From: Pezicula radicicola
Taxonomy: Eukaryota > Ascomycota > Leotiomycetes > Helotiales > Dermateaceae
Length of the DNA: 64,000 bases
Reading direction: 5' to 3'
NCBI GenBank assembly: GCA_003008705.1
Contig: PDUO01000040.1
Location: 124,001-188,000, forward strand
Shown here: positions 1 through 10,251 of the stretch, piece by piece
How the letters are laid out: the number at the start of each line of letters is the position of its first letter
Position numbering within the stretch: position 1 is the first letter of the stretch
Notes under the pieces: model-generated
Seen by the model: the letters and a program-made list of their open reading frames with translations, nothing else
Databases searched by the model: none
What the model was told of the DNA's origin: nothing
Made by a program: the position numbers and the translations under genes

Positions 1-1782
1 ATAGGTGAAAGCACACTCCTTGTCTTCAGTCTCTGGTGCCGACGTGCCGGACTCTCACCATCAGTCCTCTGGAGACTCTTCGGACCAAAAGACGGACTAG
101 CATTTTACTATTTCGCACCGGATGACGAAGTTAGTGATGTAGATGCATATACAACATTTACCGTTAATAGACCACCAGGGGATTACGCTGGTACATCACA
201 GTTGGAGAGGAAAATCAGTGAGTTGTTATTAACTCTGTATGCTCAACGTCTTGGGATTCAGGTCTTGCATGGTCATGAAGTTCAAACGGAAGGTTCTAAA
301 CTTGGAAATGAAGAGAGTTCTGTCAAGGTTAAGGATATGGAGACGGGTGGTGAGAGTCAGGTGAAGAGTCAGTTGTTGATTGATGCATCTGGTCGTTTTC
401 GACGCGCTGTCTCGAAAGAAAGTAGACTGAAGCGGTTTGATGGCTTCAATACGAATGCCTTTTGGGGTTATTTTGAAGAAACCGCAGATGAATCCAAGGT
501 TCCATTGAGGTTCTATGAGACTATCAACACGAACCATATTTGTCTCGCTGAAGGGTACGTACTTGATTCCTCTTTTTCCATTCTCGTTTTATGATGGTAT
601 AACTAGTACTAACATGAATTATTCAGATGGGCATGGGTCATCCGACTCCCATCCTGGGAAGGCTCATCACTACCCAACCTCGTATCAATGATAAACCACC
701 TCCTCGACCTAAACGCAGCCAACACACCCGCAGATGAGTACCCCTCCACAGAACAACTGGTCAAAAAATTCGATCTCAAATTCCGCTGGGTTGTCAGCAT
801 CGGCTTTGCACTAAGAACCGACGTTGTCTACCCCCCAGAAAACGAATTAAACAGATTTGGATCTTGTGAAGCAGAGAGGAAATTCAATTGGGTCGTGAGT
901 CGATACACAAAAGTCAAACAACTTATGTCCAGACATAAAATTGTTGAGGATTTATATGGACCGGGTACAACATGGTATATACGAAAAAACTTGACTTTTA
1001 CGTCACCCAAAGTAACCGGTCCTGGATTCCTCGCAATCGGTGATGCAGTCGGTTTTACGAACCCTCTATACTCAACTGGAATCAACTGCGGCCTAGCAAC
1101 TAGCGTCTACGCAGCCGAGATGACCAAGACCTACATCGATGCCAAAGATGCAAAAGCCAGAGCAGAAATGTTAGCACGATATGAAACCTTCAACGCCCCA
1201 CGAGTCGAAAACCTCAATCGGATAAACACCTTCAGTTATCTCTGTATGCGTTCCCCGTCTCTCGGTCCAGTGGGTGCAATATGGGGCAACCTCATCGCGG
1301 GAGGCACAGCCAAATTTCGAAATGCACAGAGTTTCACCTTGGAAAATATCGGGGAAAAAATACTAACGAGTTGGGAGTGGGGTGCCAATGAACCAGATTA
1401 CATAAAGTTCCTAAACGAAGGCATCAAAATCCTCTCGGGACCACCAAACACACCACCAAAAACACAAATCTCAGCCCTCAAAGAATTCCATGACAAATCC
1501 TTGAGAGAAGTAGCAGCAAGTGGGAAATATGAAACTGGATGGGATATTTTCTTGGATTGGAAGGAAGGTGATGTGAGGTTTGTGACGGAATTAAAGGGTT
1601 GTCGTCGTTGTAAAAGTTGTGGACAGTGGAAGATTTTGGCTGGGGGTGAGGCTAGAAATTGTCCGTGGTGCGGGCATCAACACAGTGTTGAGGATAGTTT
1701 GTTGTTTAAGAGGGATCCCATGCAAGGAGTGTGGATGGGTACTTCTATGCAAAAAGACGATGCACTTGTCGATGCGATTTAG
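1..1782 (+). CDS. Flavin-dependent halogenase-like FAD oxidoreductase (5' partial)
   Basis: The frame is open from base 1, so the N-terminus with the GxGxxG nucleotide-binding motif lies outside the window. Exons are <1..554 and 627..1782; the 72-nt intron has a GTACGT donor, an ACTAAC branch site and a TTCAG acceptor, and joins in phase. About 569 residues are visible. The visible part opens with IGESTL, matching the conserved GEST segment of flavin-dependent halogenases, and later has GDAVGFTNPLYSTGINCG, the second FAD-contacting motif of this superfamily. The family uses FADH2 to halogenate or oxidise aromatic or polyketide substrates. The C-terminus has CRRCKSCGQW followed by CPWCGH, a zinc-ribbon-like cysteine set not usual for these enzymes. 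The halogenase-specific WxWxIP motif cannot be confirmed here, so a non-halogenating monooxygenase is possible. Confidence 0.75.
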
Positions 1783-2700
1783 GAATGGTTTATGGACTTT
1801 CTTGGCTGAAACTCTGAAGTGGGAATCTTAGTTGTCTTTGGATTCTGATGATTTTGGGTGCGTTGTTTTGCTGTATGATCGGGTTGGCTCTGGAGGCTAT
1901 TATGAATTGATGTTTGGGAGTATATGACCTTTTGTTTTGTGTTTTAGTAATTAATACATCACTCGTTGACGACAACGTGATGTTCCGAATGAAACGTGAG
2001 ATTTAATTTTCTTTTATTTCGCTAATATTAAAGGGGTTGAGTTAGGCAAGGCGATCACATAGGCAAGGCGGTTTTTTTTTAGGGTAACTTAACTATAACG
2101 CTATATATAGTCAATCTAAATAGATAAAACTATATATTAGACTTATATAAGTAATCTACAAAAGAATTAGATGTTTTTATTAAGTAATTTATTAGGTATA
2201 GTTGGCTAGCGAGGTTAAAGGTTGAAAACCATTAAGTCTAGCGAAAATTGCAGCTTAAGGTACTCTATAAAATTTATATAACACTTAAATATTAGCCGAA
2301 TCTAATAAAACCTAGGAATATATTAGAATAAACTAAAGGTTTTAATTTAGTCTACTTCATAAACACTATAACTTAAGCCGCACACCTTTTCCAGATCTCA
2401 ATTAATACCTACTCGCTAAACAAAAGCCCTTATATAATTGAAACATGTTCCGTTCAGCTTAATGTAGTCACTACCACGTGATCATGGATTATATAGCCTA
2501 TTTAAGAGTCTAAAATAACAGTCACATAGGTGCATAAGGTCTTGTACTCAAGTGACGCATTTGAGTGGAGCGAATTGATTGATCTGAATAACTCACTTGA
2601 TCAAGTAACTAACTTGACCTAGACATCTCACTTAATTCAAATATTTGATCCACAGCTTGTCGTAAGGTGTATATCAAAACAACCCAGCCAATCATAAGAA
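1783..2700. other. Intergenic, AT-rich, with 18-bp repeat units
   Basis: This lies between convergent genes. From about 2040 to 2400 it is very AT-rich with many TA steps, like a repeat eroded by RIP (inference). From about 2568 to 2640 it holds about three 18-bp units of the dispersed TAACTCACTTGA family described under findings. No coding sequence was recognised. Confidence 0.6.
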
Positions 2701-4744
2701 CTAAACAAGCACAAAATCCTCAAGATCCTGTACAATATCATCCTCATCAGACCAAGCCTCACCATCCATAATCCCTACAACAAAAGCCGAACCAACAAAC
2801 GTCCAATTGTTACCCTTCCTCCTCAACACAACCGGAAAATCTGCCCCTTCCAATAAAACTATAGAGTCACCAACCATAGCCATATGAAACGCCGTACCAG
2901 GCAGTGTTACATCAAGCAAAGTATCATGAACAAGAATCAGAGCCCTGTTACCCATATTCCCCGAAATGTGAGCTGTGAAATCCAATAATTCTGTAATTTC
3001 AGGTGGAATTTGACCGTCTCTGCTTGCGCTTTTAGTTGCTAAAGCCGCTGCCACAACTGTGCATTGGGATAATTCGGCAGTCCAATTACTCTCGTTAGCC
3101 TCATCAGCCTTTTTCCATGCCTCAGAGACTCTTTCTCCGTTCGAGAGGTCATAGCGAGTATCAGGATATTGTAGAATATCAATCCAGGCGTTGAATAAGC
3201 GAGCATCTGAGAATCCAGAACTGAATGAGGAGTCGGAGTCGAATGTAACAAGCTTATGAAAGAAATCGTCGCTAGAGTCTTCATCATGGTATGGCGACTG
3301 AATACCCTCAACAAGACGCATCCATTCACGAAACAACTTCACCCTATGTACCAGCAACCTCAAAGAATCGACCTCATTACCAATAAACTCGTACTTATCT
3401 TCCTTCAATATCGGTAGCGACCCTGACGGGAACTCCAAAGTAGCAAAGTCATTCTCTGCTCTAGTTGTAATCAAGCCTATAACTTTGCCTCTTACATAAA
3501 GCTGGCCACTACCTGGTGACAACATAGACAGCTGAGTTTGTGAGATTCGAGAGCCCTCAGTAGCATTCGTAGATGGATTCAAGAGTGTTACATCCTCATC
3601 CTGCCAGTCTGCAACCCAACTAGGCAGATTCGGAGCACGAGCGTTGCTACATGCATACTCCAACATTTTAAGAGATCCAGAATGAAGAATTATAGAAACG
3701 CACGCTTCTTCATATATTTTCGCCAACGGCTTTCCGTAATCCGGAGCTGGTAATGGAATTTTGATGGCCGAGAAGACGGCATAAAGACCGTAAATCTTAT
3801 CTTTGGGATTGGTAGCTTGGAGATGGCGGACTTGGGTTAAACTTGACGTTAGAAGCTCAATTGTTTTCTCACCTATTTCTTCGGACTCAAGGAGTGAATT
3901 GCGTACATCATCTCGTATTTTGATACTGAGATAATTTTTCCATGCTTGTGCATCCAGCTCATCAATATATTCCTCATAGATTAGGAACCTAGCAGCAGTG
4001 AGATATAAATCCCAAGAAATTGTCTCCTTGCCGCAAATGACTTGACAGTCTCTAGCAAAAGCAACTTCTTGTAAAGTCCAGATCCGAGAATGCCATGAGT
4101 GGCAGAAGATATGGTCCAGGCATGTTGATCCAGGTTCAAGTCCCCCCTTCTGCCGGAATTGTTCTAAAACGAGAAAACCTCTTAGTGGTAAAAATATTTT
4201 ATGTGTGTCTTCACGTACCGTCATATTCCATCAACTTCCGCAATTCTCGTTTTGAAGGACAACTTCCAATCCGACGAAGTCGTTCAAAGACACCAGCCGT
4301 ATACTCCTCACCTTCTCCCAACCAGCACAGCACACGTTCAGCAGTGCGATATACCTCACCCATCAACGTAATCTGTATATTGCGTTCTTTCAAGCTCTCT
4401 TGAGTATTACCCTGATCGATACAGATAGCATCAACCCATAGGATCCTGTGCCGATCAGGTAATCGCAGGTGCCGGAGAGCTTCATCGCAGTTCGGGGTTA
4501 TCAATAATTGTTCACCATCGCATGTACAAAGGATGCTCCCGGCTGGGGCACCCCAAACATAAGAGAGTGCTTCGTAATTGTGTTCTTCTGACGGAAAATT
4601 ATCAAGGGAAGTCTCAAGTAGATTGACATCTAGAGGGGCGCATAGATCTGCTGACGAATGGAGGCTGAGGAGACGAATAGAACGAGGAGAGTCGAGGCGA
4701 CGGTGTTGGAAGTTTGTTAATGATCGACGTTTTCGTTTTGGCAT
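2701..4744 (-). CDS. Heterokaryon incompatibility (HET) domain protein
   Basis: Two exons on the minus strand, 4744..4219 and 4163..2701, joined across a 55-nt GTACGT...TTTTAG intron, give 662 residues. The HET domain (PF06985) starts near residue 57 with YEALSYVWGA and continues through ILWVDAICIDQ and GEVYRTAERVLCWLGE, which are the diagnostic blocks. After the intron comes the usual SRIWTLQEVAFARDCQVICG segment. The long C-terminal part has no recognised second domain and fits the variable half of HET proteins. Such proteins trigger cell death after fusion of incompatible hyphae, but the family is large and many members have no known role. The frame is intact. The neighbour on the same strand, from 7271, has a membrane-like N-terminus, but no functional link is shown. 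Confidence 0.9.
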
Positions 4745-5300
4745 TGCTGAATAACAACAGACTTTTTACTAGAGCATATTGCGGTGATCTTTCATTTCTG
4801 CATTCTGGAGGTTCGGGCAAGGCTGGCGTGGGTACATCGTGTTCGGTGACAAATGTGGCGCTCCATGTGTTACTTTTACTTATTCCAATTGGGTAACTTT
4901 ACTAGGCAGCCTAGCACTCAAGCACTGTCATAATCCCAAAGCATTTATTTCGGATTTGTACCAATCCAATAATGCTTAAGAAGCACAGTAGCTGTAAATC
5001 AAACATTGAAATTAGAGCAGATACCCCTATCAACTTGAAACTTTCACGAGTTGCCCCTAGACCTATGCCTATGAGTTCTCGAACCAGTTAATTTTATGAG
5101 TCACTTGCGCAAGACTAACGATCGGTACGCAAGTTAAGTGAGTTGCTTAATTCAAGTAAATCCATTATGACGTGTATTGATTTACCAAAATTCATGAATT
5201 AAGCGATTGATGAACTAGTCTCTACAAATCTATTTAGAAGATGTTACATACGAATTTCTAGCCTTAATCTCCATGCCCAACTACCATTCAATAAACTTGT
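4745..5300. other. Intergenic, partly repeat-derived
   Basis: This holds the HET promoter. About 5085-5170 carries degenerate copies of the AACTCACTTGA-type word (GAGTCACTTGCGCAAG, AAGTTAAGTGAGTTGCTTAA). No gene was seen. Confidence 0.5.
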
Positions 5301-7271
5301 TCAAACACTCCTATAAACTGGTGCCGGGGTAGAAGGAGGAGGAGGAAAATAACCCACACCACCTCCCGGTTGCCCATTAAAATCTTGAATTCCCTGTCCT
5401 TGTCCGGGATTTCCATAGCTTGGTGGTATAGGCACGGTCTGATATACAGGTGCTGCTCCTTGTTTCAAATCCGGGGGTGGTGCATAGTACTGGGGTGGTG
5501 CTGCCTGAGGATAAGGTTGATAGGACGAGATAGAAGTATTTCCTGTACTTTGAGGTGCCATTGTTGAGTATCCCGTTGATTGTGGTGTCAAAACTGAGTA
5601 GCCGGTTGATTGTGGAGACATGAGTTGTTGAGGCTGCATATAATTTTGCTGCTGTTGGGGTACTCCATTTGCAAGTGGAGAGGTAACTTGACTTTGAGGC
5701 GCGGAGTAATAGCCACTATCTTGTCTTTGAAATTGCGTCTGTTGTTGTTGTGGCAGGTATTGTTGAAACTGCTGGGGCTGTTGATATATAACTGGGCTGT
5801 TTTGAGAGGGTGACGGCGGAGGAAGAGGGTAATGAGATGGTTGATACGGTGCAAGGAATTGTTGTGGAGGTGGAGGAGGTGGAGGAAAGTAGCCCTGCTG
5901 CTGTGGTTGAGGCGATGTTGATGGTGGGAGGAAGTACTGTGGGGTCGGAAGAGCTGTGGAGATTGTTTGTGGAACTGGAGATACTGATTGGGGAATGCCA
6001 TATTGCTGAGGCTGGGATTGTGTTAGTGGTGGGGTTATCGTGGGGTTAGTGATTTGTTGTCCACGTACTCTGCTGTCAACAGGAGATGGGGATTTCTGCG
6101 TTTCGGTAACTTGGGGAACTTGAGAGATCGCAGAATCCTTCTCTAGTGCTGCAGCACGTTTCTCGATTTCCATCTGTAATAGCCGCGCTTTGAGGAACTC
6201 AATCTCCTCTTCCATAGTTGGGGGAGGTGGTGGAGGGTCGCTTTCGGAAGGGGTTTCAGTAGGGTTGCTATTTGCATTTGTTAGTACTAAGTTACTTAAA
6301 TTAAGTGAGATTGATATTCCAACTGGAAGTACTGACCCTTGGGGTTGGGATATATTTCCAAACGAGTGTTCAGAGGGCAGATTTGGCTGAAGACTGGGTG
6401 CTGATTGTTGACTTGGGAGTACATTAGGCTGCGCCAGAGGCAATGGAGATGGACATGAAGATCCAGTGGCATTAGTGGTTTGTGTCAGTAGTGGCTGGTA
6501 AGGGCTATATAGGTGCTTTTCGGATTGTTGAGTAGCATTACCCTGGGGCCATGATTGCTGTGTCTGATATTGTGGAGTCATAACCTGCTGCTGAGGAGCT
6601 ATTGACTGATAGTACCCTGATCCAGGAGTGCCTTTATTGTCTTGTACGAACATTTGCGTTTGAATTTGAAGTGGTGCCCCGCCTAGTTGTGGTAATCCTC
6701 GGTGTGGTTGTTGCGGAGTAGCAAAGGAGGCGACGGGTTGACCTGGTAAGCTCGCTTGTTCCTGCTGATATTGTTGCACGAAGTTCTGGTACTGCGTGTT
6801 CAACTTCTGATCCGCTTTCTTCTTTGAATGTTCATCATGCTTATGCTCCAGAACAGCACCTGTAGCATCAAGCGCAGCATGGCTAACAGCATACTCGACA
6901 CCATGTCCCACAACCTCGCCTGCAATCATGTCCGCGCCCGGACCAGCCAGACCGAGTGTTAATCCTCCAAACGCCCCTGCAATGGCCATAGGAGCAACAA
7001 CGTCTCGTTTTCTCGTGTTATGCGTTGTTCCTCGCGCTTGAAGTCCCGCCTCGATTATTTCACGCTTCTTGCGCGCATTGTGGATTCGTGGTGCTGAAAG
7101 ACCGAGTCCAATAAGGGAGATGCCTCCTGTTAAGGGAGAAAAGAGGACTGATGTTGCTGTTGAAGTTGCTCCACCAGAGATCTGCCGTGTGTAGTTTTCC
7201 CATTCTTTGTGAAGCTGCTCAGTAGTGAGCGTGTTAACCTTCTTTTGGTATTCCTCGTAGTCAAAAGGCAT
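5301..7271 (-). CDS. Gln/Pro-rich protein with glycine-rich hydrophobic N-terminal domain
   Basis: A single exon of 656 residues from ATG 7271. The frame is open 30 codons further up, but MPFDYEEYQKK is the natural start. Residues 1-170 form a folded-looking domain: a charged helix, a hydrophobic Gly-rich stretch near residues 40-60 (SVLFSPLTGGISLIGLGL), a basic linker, and a second one near 95-125 (APMAIAGAFGGLTLGLAGPG). These look like glycine-zipper or membrane-inserting segments. A Lys-rich linker follows, then about 450 residues of low-complexity Q/P/S/Y sequence resembling prion-like domains. A short coiled coil (EEEIEFLKARLLQMEIEK) lies in the middle. PQSTGYS is repeated near the C-terminus (MSPQSTGYS, LTPQSTGYS, MAPQSTG), and proline runs abound. 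I do not recognise a named family. Its place beside a HET gene invites a cell-death or membrane role, but this is speculation. Confidence 0.7.
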   Translation of the reverse strand: MPFDYEEYQKKVNTLTTEQLHKEWENYTRQISGGATSTATSVLFSPLTGGISLIGLGLSAPRIHNARKKREIIEAGLQARGTTHNTRKRDVVAPMAIAGAFGGLTLGLAGPGADMIAGEVVGHGVEYAVSHAALDATGAVLEHKHDEHSKKKADQKLNTQYQNFVQQYQQEQASLPGQPVASFATPQQPHRGLPQLGGAPLQIQTQMFVQDNKGTPGSGYYQSIAPQQQVMTPQYQTQQSWPQGNATQQSEKHLYSPYQPLLTQTTNATGSSCPSPLPLAQPNVLPSQQSAPSLQPNLPSEHSFGNISQPQGSVLPVGISISLNLSNLVLTNANSNPTETPSESDPPPPPPTMEEEIEFLKARLLQMEIEKRAAALEKDSAISQVPQVTETQKSPSPVDSRVRGQQITNPTITPPLTQSQPQQYGIPQSVSPVPQTISTALPTPQYFLPPSTSPQPQQQGYFPPPPPPPQQFLAPYQPSHYPLPPPSPSQNSPVIYQQPQQFQQYLPQQQQTQFQRQDSGYYSAPQSQVTSPLANGVPQQQQNYMQPQQLMSPQSTGYSVLTPQSTGYSTMAPQSTGNTSISSYQPYPQAAPPQYYAPPPDLKQGAAPVYQTVPIPPSYGNPGQGQGIQDFNGQPGGGVGYFPPPPSTPAPVYRSV

Positions 7272-8010
7272 CGTGAGAACGTTATTGATGAAGTTGTTTT
7301 TGAAGGTGAGCCAGTGACTGTTTCTAATGACGGTCACCCAAATTAGTTGAGAGGCACGCAAATAGGCTCAGAGAAGGAAGAAGCCAAAGCTCTTGCTATA
7401 TACAGAAGCAGGACTCCTTGCTGGAAGCCTGCGGCTTGTCCCGTGACACGGCCAGAGCTTAGACAAGCCTTATTCACCAACTAGAGCATTCTTTCGACAG
7501 ATTTCAAATGATTCACCCGTCTATTTTCCCCGAAAGGGTCATAGTCACTCATAAAGTTACATATATCAGCCGCAGCTGAAGTACCTGGGAATGTTAATTG
7601 GACGCCACAGCGCACAAGTGGCTTGGTCACCATGGAGACTTGCAGAAAGACGTGATATGGTGCTCCCTTGTGCAGCCTTCACTCAACACTCTCGCCTTGC
7701 TGAGTTGCACACGGATAAGAGCCAAGAAGCTAAGAAGAAGCTTGAACGAGCTTGAATGAGCTTATAATTAGACGAGGCGGACTTTTGACAGTGTTGTGTA
7801 TTCGCTTACTGGCTTGTAGGGTTAGACTTATGGATGTTTACAAATATGAACGAATCAAATTCAAGGTCCATCTCTTGGGTCTTCGAGTGATCATGACAGA
7901 TGTTGAGAGCTACTCACAGGTAGAATTTAATGTCTATTAGCTTCTATGACAAACAATAAGTCACGTGAAATAATGCGAATATTCAGGGGAAATTCGCTTA
8001 TCCTGTGAAC

Positions 8011-8032
8011 GCCCCTTTTGCTGAAAAGGGGC
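8011..8032. promoter_or_regulatory. Inverted STRE pair / perfect hairpin
   Basis: GCCCCTTTT at 8011-8019 and AAAAGGGGC at 8024-8032 form a perfect 9-bp inverted repeat around GCTG. Each arm contains CCCCT/AGGGG, the stress response element bound by Msn2/4-type C2H2 factors in yeasts. It lies about 370 bp upstream of the secreted peptide ATG. Its regulatory role is inferred. Confidence 0.4.
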
Positions 8033-8290
8033 TGCAGCTCGGGTACCACAAGTCGACACAAATCTAGACACACAAAGTAATCTACAAGAAAATACGATGA
8101 TAAATAGATCTTTTTTTTTTTAGGAAGCTCAAGTTACATGACTTCCCTTTTCGCCCTGCCTAAATTACACAACTTCTTTATCCAGAAAAGCGAGTTTCAG
8201 ATACGGTGAGAATGAGGCACAGCATTGGCTGACGTTGGCTGATTGCTTATTGCACATAGAAATTCTCGAACTCCAATACCTAAGTGACAG

Positions 8291-8298
8291 TATAAATA
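8291..8298 (+). promoter_or_regulatory. TATA box for the small secreted peptide gene
   Basis: TATAAATA lies 114 bp upstream of ATG 8405, at a plausible distance for a fungal core promoter. It supports transcription of the short gene downstream. Confidence 0.5.
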
Positions 8299-8404
8299 CA
8301 GGAACAATCCATCTTTTCGTCAGTGTGCTTCAAAATCACATCATTCTTGTCCTTCTAGAAGTTTCAATCCTACATTTTACCCCACAAGTCAAACGTTCCA
8401 CAAC

Positions 8405-8652
8405 ATGTTCTTCAACGCTTCTACCAAGGTCTTGGGTTTGTTCCTCCTGCTTGGAACAGCTATCGTTGCTTCTCCGGTTACCCTGCCTGTTGCAGATGTG
8501 CTTGTGTCGCGGTCTTGCCCTGTAGGTATATTCTTTTGCTTGTTAAAAGCATAAAACATCGAATTCTTCTAACTAGTACTCCGTTGCAGGGCTGTGTTTG
8601 TGGTGTCATAACCGATGCTTGTCCTATTAGCTGTGATTCTGGATGCAAGTAG
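8405..8652 (+). CDS. Small secreted six-cysteine peptide
   Basis: Exons 8405..8521 and 8590..8652 (intron of 68 nt, donor GTAGGT, CTAAC branch, TTGCAG acceptor, phase 0) encode 59 residues. The first ~22 residues are a classic signal peptide: MFFNASTK, then a Leu-rich core, then AIVAS. The predicted mature peptide is about 35 residues. Its C-terminal 21 residues hold six cysteines spaced C-x2-C-x1-C-x6-C-x3-C-x3-C (residues 38, 41, 43, 50, 54, 58), which could form three disulphides. The intron falls exactly between the signal/pro part and the Cys core. A TATA box and an STRE pair lie upstream. Small, Cys-rich and secreted are features of fungal effectors and antimicrobial peptides, but no specific family is recognised. 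It is too short for usual gene-length cut-offs. Confidence 0.65.
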
Positions 8653-8999
8653 GTGGTTACTTATTTGATTGGCCATTAGGGTGAGTTTATCTACCTCCCG
8701 TCGTTAATGAAAATGAGCTTCGGCTAATTCGTCGGTGAAGTTTTGGGATGGGTGAGAGTGTAGTAAACCGTATGAGGTTGAGATGGATTGACAAGCAGAA
8801 GCTCCAAATGTAGAGTATAACTGCAATGAAAAGTCGAAACAGAGAACTTTTGGGGGTTCCCACATGCTCCCATCTACAAGATACAGTGCTCCCGCTTTGT
8901 ACACGCGCCGCACCTGTTACAAAATATCCAATTTTAACTAAGATACATTTTGGCTGAGCTAAATGAAATAAAACGACAACGGTGATCCTTTAAAAGCCA
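8653..8999. other. Intergenic, between convergent genes
   Basis: The 3' regions of the secreted peptide and aldo-keto reductase genes meet here. Short minus-strand frames look fortuitous. Nothing else was seen. Confidence 0.4.
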
Positions 9000-10251
9000 T
9001 CACCAAAACGCAGCAACACTCCTGGCAACATACACATCATCAAGGAACTTGATATCCTCCTCAGTCAATAACCCATTACTTGCACCTTTGACACTCTCAA
9101 CAGCATCATCAATACGCTCCTCACTACCCATACCCAAAATAGGGTTAACCCCTTTCAGTAAAGACCACGCAGTAGCAATGATAGCCATCTTAACACCTTT
9201 CTTCTTCGCAAGCTCCTCAACACGACCAATGATCGCTTCATCATTGCTCTGCTCATCTTTACGTATTTCCGTCATCCACGGGTCACTCTGCTCACGATGC
9301 GTCGATCGAGATGTATAGGGACGGGCGAGAGCTCCACGAGCTAGAGGCGACCAAGGAATGAGACCTATACCTGCATCTTTGCAGTAAGGAATCATCTCTC
9401 TCTCTTCCTCACGGTAAAGCAGATTGTGGTAATTCTGCATGCTGATGAATTTGGCCCAACCATTCTTTTCGGCGATGTTGTTCAGAGCTTGAAATTCCCA
9501 TGCTGACATCTATGTTTGCCACCGTTAGATACATGTTTTCTAAGTTAAGCTCTACATCAAACTTGGAACGATCACTTACCGAACTAGCCCCAATATATCG
9601 GACCTTCCCACTCAGTACCACATCATTCAAAGCTTTCATAATCTCCTCACGCGGCGTCTCCTTATCCAGACGATGAATTTGCAAAACATCTATATACGTA
9701 CCAAGCCGTTCCACACTGTCATCAACGGCATCAAAGATATGTTTTCTTGACAGCCCAACACGATTCACCATCAGCCCATCATTCGTGAACATAGCCCAAG
9801 GATCAGGGTTCTCTCCCTCACGTGGAACTCCGCCAAAACATTTCGACATAATAACTACGTTGCTTCGGGGAATCTTGTATTGCTTGAGAGCTTTGCCGAT
9901 GATTATTTCTGAGACACCGTTTGAGTAGAGATCAGCCTGTTTTGTTTTAGTACTTTTGAGTAAAAATTATATCCTATGGTAGAGAATGAAATATGCTGTA
10001 GAAAAGAGGGGACCATACTGTATCCCATGTGTTGATTCCGACGTCGTAAGCATGCTTCAACAATGGCAATGCTTTTTCTTCGGGTAGGACCCAACCTTGC
10101 CACTTCGGGTCGCCATAAGACATTGCACCAAGGACGACCTTCGAGATCTTGAGACCTGACTTGCCCAATCTACAAAAGTATTTGATTAGTTTGTGAAACA
10201 AACAAGAGCCATTGAAAAAGAGGAAAAGGGTGCATACCGTGTGTACTCCAT
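9000..10251 (-). CDS. Aldo-keto reductase
   Basis: Four exons, 10251..10238, 10169..10019, 9936..9580 and 9509..9000, all with GT-AG borders and matching phase, give 343 residues. The first exon is only 14 nt (MEYT and part of Arg). This is an NADPH-dependent (beta/alpha)8-barrel oxidoreductase reducing carbonyls or sugars. The catalytic tetrad is visible: Asp54 and Tyr59 in WDTADLYSNG, Lys87 in [10 protein letters not shown] and His143 in [16 protein letters not shown], formed across intron 3, and [19 protein letters not shown] are typical of the fungal group related to voltage-gated-channel beta-subunit and aryl-alcohol-dehydrogenase-like AKRs. C-terminal NADP-binding residues lie around [16 protein letters not shown]. 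It is likely cytosolic. The substrate cannot be told. Confidence 0.93.

Larger units (their letters stand above)
7272..8404. other. Intergenic; divergent promoter region
   Basis: This separates the Q/P-rich gene from the small secreted peptide gene. It contains a CACGTG E-box at 7962-7967, a perfect hairpin of two stress elements at 8011-8032, and a TATA box at 8291. No coding sequence was recognised. Confidence 0.5.

Noticed and set aside
8235..8525. 96-codon frame overlapping the secreted peptide gene
   Set aside because: It is a different frame over the promoter and signal-peptide exon, shows no domain, and ends inside the intron of the better-supported peptide gene.
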